Below are positions 27,501 through 39,500 of a stretch of 64,000 nucleotides of DNA, one piece after another. The notes under the pieces were generated by a model. It searched no databases, was not told the DNA's origin, and saw only the letters and a program-made list of their open reading frames with translations. This DNA is from Heliocidaris erythrogramma (lineage: Eukaryota > Echinodermata > Echinoidea > Camarodonta > Echinometridae): the NCBI GenBank assembly GCA_025617745.1, contig CM046853.1:61084616-61148615 (forward strand), read 5' to 3'. The translations under genes and the position numbers were made by a program. Numbering within the stretch: position 1 is the stretch's first letter; each line of letters opens with the position of its first letter.

Positions 27501-30500
27501 TGCCTCCAGTGTTTCGTCTTTTATAGGGTCAAAGGTCATATTTTGATAGATGTCATGTGTGCAGTCTGCCACATTTCTGAACAGATTTCTTACAAATTTT
27601 GGATGGAAGTGTATCTTGTTAAAGTCTACGCACCTATAGTTTTTGGTGATGCTGCCACAAGTGTCCCGTCTTTTATAGGGTCAAAGGTCATACTTTGGAG
27701 GATGGCGTGAGTGCACTCTGCAGGCCACATTTCCTGATGGATTTCTTTCAGAGTTTGTATGGAGATGTATCTTGGTACAATCTACACATCTTTGCTTTTT
27801 GGTGATGCTGCCCTCATTGTTCCATCCTTTATATGGTCAAAGGTCATTTGTCCATTTCGTGTCCTCTTCTGCATTTCCTGACGGATTTCTTTCACATTTT
27901 ATATTGAGGTGTGTCTTAGTAAAATCGACACATTTTTAGTGTTTGCTGATGCTGCCCCCAGTGTTCCGCTTTTTATAGGGTCAAATGTCATATTTTGACT
28001 CTGGCAGTCGCATTTGTCGACTGATTTCTTTCAGATTTTGAATGGAGGTCCATCATAGATTACTCTAGACCTCTACAGTTTTTGGTGATGCTGCCCCCAG
28101 TGTTCCATCTGTTATAGGGTCAAAGGTCATATTTGAGTGGATATCTTGTGTGGGCTCTGCAGGTCACATTTTTTGACAGATTTCTTTCGAATTTTCTATA
28201 GAGATGCATTACACACATTGTTTTGGTGTTGACAATAGTCCGGGCCACTGGTGGCAATCTCTGTCATCCTTTTGTTTGAGGGAGGGGAGGGGGGAGGTTC
28301 ATTGTCCCTCCTTCGAACAAAAGGATGACGCATAAATCGTTGCCAGTGCTGGGGGATACATTCGCATTTCGTGGCAATGGACATTTCTAGTTATAACTTA
28401 AGAACCATTTGGCGAATCAATTTCAAACTTGGCTCATGTATGCATATGGGAGTGAAATTGGGGTCACAAGGTCAAAGATCAAAGGTCACAGAGGTCATTA
28501 TATACCTGGAAATAGATGGTTCTCACAATAACTAGAGAATGATTTAATGGATCAACTTCAAACTTGGCACACATATATAATTGGGTGACAGTGATTTGAA
28601 TAGATTTGGGGGTCATGGGTTCAAAGGTCAAAGGTCACAGAGGATGTTATATACATATACCTGTAAATAGAATGTTCTTGCATTAACTTGAGCACAGTTT
28701 AAAACAAATCAACATGAATATGCGATATATTTCTGATCTGGCAAGGGCGGGGTCGAGAATTCATCTATTTTTTAAAAGTTTCATGTAGCATTTGCTTTGA
28801 ATCCTGAAGCTAGAGCTGAGTAATATATTTGTGGAAAAGATGGATGAAGAAATACGAGAATAAAGCTGTATTCCCAGTGACACAGCATAAGAGATTGAGA
28901 GCTTGAGCTTTTCATGAAAGAAGAAACTTATCTATATATCTATCTGTGTCCCATAGCTTGAAGGCCATTGGGGCTACAATGTGATAGATCTTGAGAGACA
29001 GGTTCTCCATAACTTTCTGTCTTCAGCTGTTCTAGTTAGCTGCTCAAAAGACACTTCTGTCCACTGCTCTATGCTATCAATCCAGATATCTTTATCAGTC
29101 AGCCCATTTTTTCTTTTCTGTTCTTCCATCTAGTTACATGACCAAACCACTGCAGCTGTAATTTTCTCACAATTGTGATAAGATGATTTTGTTCTCCATT
29201 AACTCTCTCACTTCCCACCCGGTTCCCGTAGTCTATGGGTTAATACTCATTAAACTTTATTTAAAAAAATAATTTATTTGTCCTCTATTCACTTTTTCTT
29301 TTTTTCCTGAATGATCACAGATTTGGACATCAAGATGCTATAACAGGTATTGACAGCCTGACGAGGGACCGTGCCATTACATCGGGAGGGAGAGACAACT
29401 CGGTCAGGGTATGGAAAGTGTTAGAAGAATCGCAGCTTATCTTTCACGGGCACTCGTAAGTTATTTTGATTACCTTCCCCTTTTTTATGGCTATGCAGTT
29501 ACTCTGTGAAAATGCTACAAAACTCATATACCATATATTATATGAAAAGACATGTACAGTGGGCACCAGTTATAAATAGATTTGATATAAGGAGATTCCT
29601 GATGTAACCAGGTAATTTTCTTGGTCCCAACCAAGGTCCTCATTATAGTGAGTTTCTACTGTTTGGATATATCATATTTACCATGTACATAATTATGTAT
29701 TTCAATCCGATAGTCATATGATATAATATAGGATATAAATGAATGAACTGTTATGTCACGAGGAAGAAGCCATCAAGAATCAATACATATAATAAATGAA
29801 AATCGTATACTGCATTTTAATCAGATAGTCTTATTATAGACATGTACTGGGTGTTTAAAAAAAAGGAAACTCAACTTTGAACAATTCGAGTAAATGAACT
29901 ACAGGCAACCTCGCCTATTAGGCGAGGTTGCCTGTAGTTCATTTCACTTAAAGTAGAACACTGATGATTTTAAATATTGGCTTAATACTTATTATTGCAT
30001 AGATGGCATAAATTAAACAAGGTTATCCAAATTTAAAGCTTGGAAACATTTGAATTAATGATTATTATCAATTATAAAACCGTAAAATACAGCCCCCGAT
30101 ATAGCAGCTGAAAAGCTCCTTGAACGCTGCTGAGATGTGTGACGACACAAGAGGGGCGAGTCCTGTCTAAGCAGACGATGTCCCATAACATTATACACAT
30201 TTTTCAGTGCCTGTTTTGTCATCTCCTCTTCACTTATTTCTCTTACTTGACTAGCGTCAGTCTTAATGTTAGTCTGTTGCCTCACTCTTAACTTCGTGTA
30301 TGGTATTATTTTGATGAAAAATGCAGCGTTAAAAAAATAAAGGAATCAGTCACTTGTAAACAAAATAAGACGCCATTGTATTTTCAGCTGCTTGCACCGC
30401 GGCATGTTCGGCGTTTCAAGAGGGAACGAATACCATCCAGCTATTATTCGCAGGGCTTTTCAATTTGAAAATGGGGTTTATTTCATTGATCATTGACCCT

Positions 30501-33500
30501 TCTCCTGTGTATTTACAATCAAACGGTTTTAGTTATCAGAATCAGTTCACTTTCCCTTTTCGAATGGTGTGAAATAAGGTCATGTTTAAATGTACCAAAC
30601 TCTTTATAATTTGATAAATAATTGCATTGTAATTACGTTCATTCATTATAGGACGTCGTCTGCTTAAGCAGGATCGATCCCTCGTATGACGACATCAAAA
30701 CATCGCTATATTTCTGGCGAATCCTCGGATATTCCACATGCTGAGAAGAGCTTTTATCTATGTTGTTTTTATAATCATCATATACGCAGTTGACATAAAA
30801 CTTATACGATTGCCATCTGTAAGCTTCCCAATTTCTAGTGATACATTAATTGCCATATTTGTGATTTTCTTGAGTGTTCTACTTTAAAGTCGATCATGAT
30901 CACTTAGAGTCCTCGCCTAAGTCGATCATGACGGGACTGAGTGAAATGCGTCGACATAGGCGATTTTCGAAGAAAATAGACTTACGCGTGTATACATAAC
31001 ACAGGGACACCGTGGTGCAGACTGTGGCCGGCGGCCCGGTGGTTTGATCGATTGGGAGTTCTCATCACATATATTGTGTCGACATCAAGAAAATAAGAAC
31101 ATACATGTACTGTACGTTTCATGTACCCAGTATATTACTTCACATTCCTGTTACAAGTTGGGCAATAAAGAATAAAACTGGACATGTCCAGTGATTAATT
31201 TCAATGTATTAAAATCCTCCCTTACATCCCTTTATATGCAAATGGCCGTAAAGGCAATAAAACTGCATCCAGTGCATGCAGGTACGGCATCCATCCGGCC
31301 GGCCGAGCAAACATGACTAACACATGCCATTTTGTTCTTCACATGAGAGTGCGAAAGAGTGCGCGAGAGAGGACACGGAGATCGTGCCAGCATGTCAGGA
31401 AATTTTTGTAAACAAAACCGGCATGTGGCAGTTTGGACAATGATTGATTTCACATTGCTGTCTACTTCGACTTGTGCGGTGTAAATTTAATGTTTTTCCA
31501 TGGTATTGTTCTGAGAATGTGATCGATTTAGGCGAGTATTCGACTTTCAAAAATTGACTTGTACAAAGGATTAACGCATGTAAGTCTATGAGGATAAATT
31601 GGGACTTTTTATTTTCATCGACTAAAACGACTATTCGACACATGCGACGTCGACTTAAGCGAGGTTGACTGTATATGTTTAATAAAAGTGAAATCCGTAC
31701 CATATCAAAGAGTAATTAATATTCTTTCCAATGGTAACGTGTTTAGGTTGCCAGGGTCATGCATCACTGAACAGAACACCATTGTCTTCAAAATTTTGTG
31801 CAAAAATCTAGTTGGTTCACTTTCTTGTAAAACACAATACCGTAATGTCACCAGTCGTTGAGGGGTTTGACAGTTTTGGATTAATAATTTTCAGAAAATA
31901 CCATAGTTGTTAAGAAATCACCCGTCATACGATGCAGAAAATGCTTGTGAATAAAAACCACCTAAAACATTGCATCTTGCTTCTATGGCGCGAACGCTAC
32001 TGCGGCGCTTCTGTGGGGCTTCTGCTGGGCTTCTGCTGGGCTTCTGCTGCTCCAGTGTCGCCGCACATTGCACCAGTGATGGCGCACCCTTCGCATACAT
32101 GTATGTGACCCGCCGCCTCAAAACCTACAATAAGTCGCACGGACCACAACGTAGCAAACAGCCCAAAATAGTAAATTTGCTTGGATCGGTCGATTTTCGG
32201 TTTTTGATAGAAATGGGTAGTTTCATTATCATTCTATCATGTCTCAAGTTTGTGAGTCGTAATTCGACTTAGAAATATGTTTTTGGGGCATTTTAAACTG
32301 ACGCCATTTTTCACCTGTCGAGCTAATGAATGTTTGGAGAGCTTTTGTAATACTTTCATTCAATGCCAAATTACTACTTTACCTCTAAAGGTATTAAATT
32401 GATTTTTTGGAGTGAGTAATGAATAGGTCCACCTGGAGCAGCATGCCAAAATTTAGCCTAATCTGATAATCCCTTCATACCGGTTGCTATGGCCATTTGA
32501 ATACCCAGTTTTACTTGGGTGCACAGAGAGAGCGAAGGTTTAGCACTCTTTTGTTCCGAAGTTAAATGGCCATTTTCTCTGAATAGGAGTTATTGATTGC
32601 TGGTTCCATACTGATTCTAAATGTGATATTTAAAGGTGTTATCATTGAGTAAACTAGGCAAGTGATATACCATTAGGACGCTAGGAATCTCTACTTTCAG
32701 AAAATGTATAAAACAAAAAAAATAATTTTGGCGACCTATTGTAGGTTTTGAGGCGTAGGGTCGCATATGATATTGCGAAGGAAGGATTAATTTAAGATAA
32801 ATCACTCTGTGGTAAAATATTCACTTAGTACATGGCGCGCTACGAAACCATAAGCAGGAAGCTATCTGACTATCGCATTGTATATGCGGGATTGTGCATG
32901 CGCACTGTGTTACGCGCTTCTCGGGCTGCCTATGTCATGATTTATGTGTAAAAGGAATGGCGCGTCACATAAGCATTCTCGGCAAAACAGCCAGCTTTGA
33001 GCAAAGATGATTAATGTCCTTTTTTATGCAAAAAATTTCTCTGGCCCACATCTATGGAACATAAGCTCTGTTATATCGAAAACAGAAAATATGTTACATA
33101 TTATTGATTTTGTTTCAGTCTGCTAAAGAGGAAGTTCTTGTTCTCCAAAAAAATAGCAAGGACATAACAACACACCGTGGATAATTCTCTTTGGAAACGA
33201 ACTTTGCCTGCCGTCATTTTTTGCGCGCCGTCATTTTTTGCGCGATCGGCAGCGAGCGAAACGCTGCATCATTGTTCCTTATTTATTGTGGTACAATATC
33301 TGTGAGCCAAGCGCATCTCTTCATTTCGCTCCGGAGAGACTAGGGCAGTTGACAAAGGGCGTTGCAGCAATGAAGCTGCATTACTAGGGTGCGCCAAGAC
33401 TGGTGACATTACGGTAGGCATGATGTTAAGGAGATGCCTTTTTAGCTCACCTGAGCCTAAGGCTCGAGTGAGCTATTGCCCGTCGTGCGTCGTCCGTTAA

Positions 33501-36500
33501 CTTTTTACATTTTCATCTTCTTCTCCAAATCCCATGATCGGAATTCAACCAAACTTGGTAGGAATCATCCTTAGGGGTAGGGGACCCAAAGTTGCTAAAA
33601 TGGTACATGTGGCCCCCAGGGGGGCCCAGGGGGAGGGCCCCCAATTGTAAAAGCTATGTAAATTTCAAACATCTTCTTCTCCAGAACCAGGCATAGCTCA
33701 GACTTGGTATTGTGTATGGAGATACCTCTATAGATGAAGAATGAACGTTGTTCATGAAATTTCTCTGAGTGGCCCTATAGGGGCCCTGTGGGATTAACAA
33801 CTGGAGGGGGCGGGGGGGGCAGGCAAAATGTACATTCTGATCTTCTTCTCTAAAACACATGATCGGAATTCAACCAAACTTGGTAGGAATCATCCTTAGG
33901 GGTAGGGGACCCAAAGTTGCTAAAATGGTATATGTGGCCCGCAGGGGGGCCCAGGGGGAGGGCCCCCAATTGTAAAAGCTATGTAAATTTCAAACATCTT
34001 CTCCAGAACCAGGCATAGCTCAGACTTGGTATTGTGTATGGAGATACCTCTATAGATGAAGAATGAATGTTGTTCATGAAATTTCTCTGACTGGCCCTAT
34101 AGGGGCCCTGTGGGGGTAACATACTGGAGGGGGGGGGGTGGGTCAAGTTGTCTGCCATCCATAAACTTTTTACATTTTCAGCTTCTTCTCCAAAACCCAT
34201 GATTGGAATTTAACCGAACTTGGTAGGAAGCTCAGACTTGGTATTGTGTATAGAGATACCTCTATAGATGAAGAATGAAAGTTGTTCATGTGCTAGAGAG
34301 AACATGCACCAGATGTGAATTGATCCACCTCAGGTGAGCGTCGTGCCCCCTGGGGCTCTCCAATTCTCATTGTACATGATTTTCTTTTTCAAATGTGTGT
34401 TAATGAGATGTTATTCACCTGTGATTCAGGATTTTTGCCTTGTAAAACCTTTTTCCCTTGTAAAACCTTTTTCAGATAGGAATTGTCGGAGGTCGGTCGG
34501 TCGGTCGGGCGGTTGGTCGGTCCGTTGCAATTCTTGCGGATCGAACTACTTTAGTTTTTGACCGAAAGTCATGAAATTTGGTACACACATTGGTCTTGGT
34601 GGGAAGATGTGCAAGACATATTTTTCGGATAAGTCGGAATCTGCGTTGCCATGGTAACGGCATATTTATGGCAGAAAATCAAGGAAACACCTTGCGGATC
34701 GAACTACTTCCTCAGTTTTTGACCGAAAGTCATGAAATTTGGTACACACATTGGTCTTGGTGGGAAGATGTGCAAGACATATTTTTCGGATAAGTCGGAA
34801 TCTGCGTTGCCATGGTAACAGCATATTTATGGCAGAAAATCAAGGAAACACTTTGCGGATCGAACTACTTCCTCAGTTTTTGACCGAAAGTCATGAAATT
34901 TGGTACACGCATTGGTCTTACTGGGAAGATGTGTACAACATCTTTTTTTGATGTGTCGGAAGCTGTGTTGCCATGGAAACAGCATATCTATGGCAGTAAA
35001 TCTGGGAAAAATCTTGCGGATCGAACTACTTCCTCAGTTTTCGACCAAAAGTCAAGAAAGGCTGTTGTCACGGGGACGGGGGTATTAATCATCATCTTCA
35101 GTGATATTTCTAGTTTTTTTAAACGCCCAGTATATGAATAAATGTTATGAAGTCATGAAGAAGAAGCTTCTTCAAGCTTTCCATTCATACATCTGTAATC
35201 TTTATACCGCAACGGACATTGTAGGCAAGAAGCAACATTTCAACGTAGTTGTTGCCTTCAGTTCTCCATGACATTTATTCAACTTTTGTCTGTAGGTTTT
35301 TACTCAATTTTCATATATATTAGAATAAAGTTTGGTATCTTTCTTCTACAGGGGTTCTATTGACTGTGTCAGGCTAATCAATGAGGAACATTTCATCTCA
35401 GGCTCCGACGATGGGTAAGTCGTTGACTCTTCTCACTTATTCCAATATTGGTCTTCAAGTTTGTGAAATTCTTTCACATGTAATGTCTCATGGAAAGGTA
35501 TGCAAATTTGTGCAAGGGTTGTAAGCATTGTAGGGTGGTCAAGACTTGTCACTTTGTGTACACAGTGGCTTAAAAGACAGAATTTGCAGAGTTCCCATTT
35601 CATTTGAGTATGTTTATTTCAAACCAGGTCCATAGCGTTATGGAGTGTTATGAAGAAGAAACCTCTCAATGTAACACGGAATGCTCACCCTGGACCAGTT
35701 GGGACTGGTGAGGGCAGTAAGACCAAAGAGAACTGGATATCCTGTGTTGCAGCCCTGCAAGGAACTGACCTAGTGGCATCAGGTTAGTAATCTGGGATGA
35801 ACAGTAGCTAGTGTTATGAACATGCAAATACATTGTAATTAAAATATGTAGATTTTGATTTTCACATGGTAGATAGTGTTTAAGCAAAAAATGCTACAGA
35901 TTTTAAGATAAATTTGAGTACTGACCAAGTGATTACATTGTGAAAGAAACTGTCTGAAAGCAATTGGGAAAGATTGATTATGTAGCATAATCGGCTTATG
36001 AGGTTTTGGAATCATCAGAATTAAGCAATTTATTGACTGCATTGTGCTTAAAGCAGATAACCGGAGAAATGTCCCATAAAATAAGAAATAGGACAAATTA
36101 TACATTTTTGGAAAGCTAATCCCCCAAAGAATACGATGAAATTTAATCTTAGAGATGTACGCTTGTTCAAAAAGATTGTCAGGACTTTTTTTCAAGACCC
36201 CTGACAGGGTCTCAGATGAGCCACGAAAGCGAGAATTCTTGCACTAGAAAAATGACGTCATCCTCGGGACAGCTAGCTTACGGTATACGACTTGACTGTA
36301 CTGTAGCTGTATGAATCGTATATATGTGTGTGTGGCTGCTGCAGTGATTCACCCAGTGATTGATGGAATGACGGTGTGATTCCAGGTTCTAACATCTGAA
36401 TCAGGGCCAAAATCAGACATTTTGTTGACAAGATTTTCAAAGACTGGAAGAAATCAGTAGCTTACCTCGAACCGTGAACGTTATGTGCGCGCGCTGTATT

Positions 36501-39500
36501 GACGTGATCGTGAGCTAGCTAGAAGCAAGTAAGTGTGTCCCGAGTATTACGTCACATTTCCAAGGTTGAAAAAGAAACTGCTCGCGGGGCGAAAATATGC
36601 GAATATTTTGGCACACATTTGAAACAATAATAATATTGATTTATGAAAACCTATGGATTTCGAATGTTGATGGAATGTTTTAGGGCATCTTCCCCTTTCA
36701 GTTGATACCAAATTTATTGCATTTTGATTTGTTTGTACATCTCCGAGTAACACCTTTAAAATCAAATGCAACGAAATGTGTAGGTGGGACTATGCACAGT
36801 GTGACATGAAAGTTTGGTCCAAACCTTTCAGCTATTTCTTGTCATGTTTCATATAAGAGGGCATCTGAAGAGCTTTCCTTCTCAGGGGACATTTTTACTG
36901 TGATTATTCCACACTAACATAAGAAAGCTCACAAATTATATTTCACCTTTACCAGAGATCATAAAAGGTCATGTGACTCGGTAATGGTATGACTGATTTT
37001 TGTAAACTTGGTGTCAAAAGTTGCATGGCGTGAATTGCAGAGGTTCAAACTGCACTGTGAAAATTTGTCGGGGCGGGGGGGCTCCCAGGCCCCCTCCCCC
37101 AGTATAGTAAGGGTTAAGGTAGCTTAGCGAAACATCGTGGCCCGTATAAATGCATGAAAAATACGTATGCATGACAAAATTATTCTGAATCAAAATTTTA
37201 TTTTACAGAAGCAGAACCAAAATATCATGGTGTAGAATTAATATTCACCTCTTTTGAATATTTTTAAGCAAAATAATATGAAAACTTATTGAGATATGTA
37301 TGATTGTAATTTTAGAAGCACAGACAAAACTAGCAGTTTTCCTCTCAGCGTCTTTCCCTCGTCTTTTATATGCGTCGTTGCGTTTCACTAAGCTACCTAA
37401 TAAGTACATACCATTGCTGTTGTTAGGTAGGATGGATGACAACTATTAACCCTGTAATCATTCCAATCTAGCACGCACTTGTCTTGGATGTGATTATTTT
37501 AATTTAAAGGTCAAGTACAGGTTTGAATTGACTTTTCTTTATAAATATGGTTCACGGCTCATTTTATTAGCTCATCCGGCCGGAATGGGCCAGATGAGCT
37601 TATGCCGTGGCGAGGCGTCCGTTGTCCGTCGTCCGTCCGTCCACAATTTCAAAATGCTTCTTCTTCGCCATTTCTTACCCGATTTTAATTCCGTTTGCTT
37701 TATATGATAGCACTAGGTGGGGGATTCGAAACTTCTACACAGAATTTTGAAACTCATTAAATATGCTAATTTATGCGCATTTCTCAAAAATCACAAAAAT
37801 TGCTTCTCCTTCCTCATTTATTGACCGATTTCAATTTTTTTTGTTCCATCTGAAAGACTTTCATGAGGTTCATTGAACTTCTACACGGAATTTTGAAATT
37901 TTGTCTACAAAATTATGCTAATTTATGCGATATTTATTCAAAAATCACAAAAATTGCTTCTCCTTATTTATTGAGCGATTTCAATTTTTTTTGTTCCATC
38001 TGAAAGACTTTCATGAGGTTCATTGAACTTCTACACGGAATTTTGAAATTTTGTCTACAAAATTAATTATGCTAATTTATGCAATATTAAAAAATCACAA
38101 AATTGGTTCTTCTTCCTCATTTATTGAGCGATTTTTTTTTTTTCCATCTGAAAGACTTTCATGAGGTTCATTGAACTTCTACATGGAATTTTGAAATTTT
38201 GTCTACAAAATTAATTATGCTAATTTATGCAATATTCAAAAATCACAAAAATTGCTTCTTCTTCCTCATTTATTGAGCGATTTTTTTTTTTTTCCATCTG
38301 AAAGACTTTCATGAGGTTCATTGAACTTCTACTCCGAATTTTGAAATTTTGTCTAGAAAATTATTTATAATTTATGCAAAATTTATTAAAAAGATCACAA
38401 AAATGGCTTATGCACTCTTTATTGTATTACACTGTGTAATAATGAGTTTTGGCATAGCACCCATTGGTGTGTGTGGACGTGGTACTACTCCTGAGTTCTA
38501 CCTAGTTTTCAAGGTGAAATGCTGTTACTGATGTAAGAAAATTGTTGAAAGAAGTCCATTATATGTATTTTGTAAAGTAACCTCTATATTTTGACATTTT
38601 TTTTCAACATTTCATGTTGTTTTGTACTGTCTCCTTCCAAAACCACATTGAGCCAGATTTGCAATAGGCACTTCATCATCTGTACATGCATGTAACCAAT
38701 ACATGTACATGTACATGTACATGTACATGTACATGTACATGTACATTTCATGTATTCATTACAGTGTCTACTCTGTTCAAGGTGAAATGCTGTTACTGAT
38801 GTAAGAAAATTGTTGAAAGAAGTCCATTATATGTATTTTGTAAAGTAACCTCTATATTTTGACATTTTTTTTCAACATTTCATGTTGTTTTGTACTGTCT
38901 CCTTCCAAAACCACATTGAGCCAGATTTGCAATAGGCACTTCATCATCTGTACATGCATGTAACCAATACATGTACATGTACATGTACATGTACATTTCA
39001 TGTATTCATTACAGTGTCTACTCTGTTCAAAGTACAAATTGCTTGAATTTCTTTGCTGGATGCCGGATGAGCGCCACATCATTGATGTGCTAGTTCTAAA
39101 ATATAAAGCATGCAATAAGACTAATGTTTGATATCGAAGAGCCTTTTCTAGATTCTTTTAAAAGGGAAATGTAACTAAGAAGGAAATGCAGGTTGAGAAT
39201 TCCTCTTTGTACCCATCCTCAATGCCGACAATGCAATCTGTTTTTCTCCATACTTGGATTGATGCCACTCGATGCACACCAAGCTCTTAAAAAATATTTT
39301 CCCTAGTGAGATCTGCACATGTCTACAAATACCGAGGAGTAAATGCGCAGCTAGAAATCGTAGATATTGAGCTGTTGACTCCTAAATGAAAATATTGTGG
39401 GTATGGCGTCATTTTTGCCAGCATCGAGCTAGAGACATCAAAAGACGATTCTTAATTATTTCTCCAGCGAGGGGATTATGAGAGAGGCAGGGAAAGCGAT

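Noticed and set aside
34571..35088. Small gene encoding the repeated MVHTLVLVGRCARHIFRIS peptide
   Set aside because: It recurs exactly with the 161-bp DNA unit and shifts frame between units; no other coding sign.
36048..36759. Solo LTR of a retrovirus-like element (two copies ~700 bp long)
   Set aside because: Ends are TTAA plus imperfect inverted repeats and the interior is a foldback. There is no TG..CA, poly(A) signal arrangement, primer-binding site or polypurine tract.
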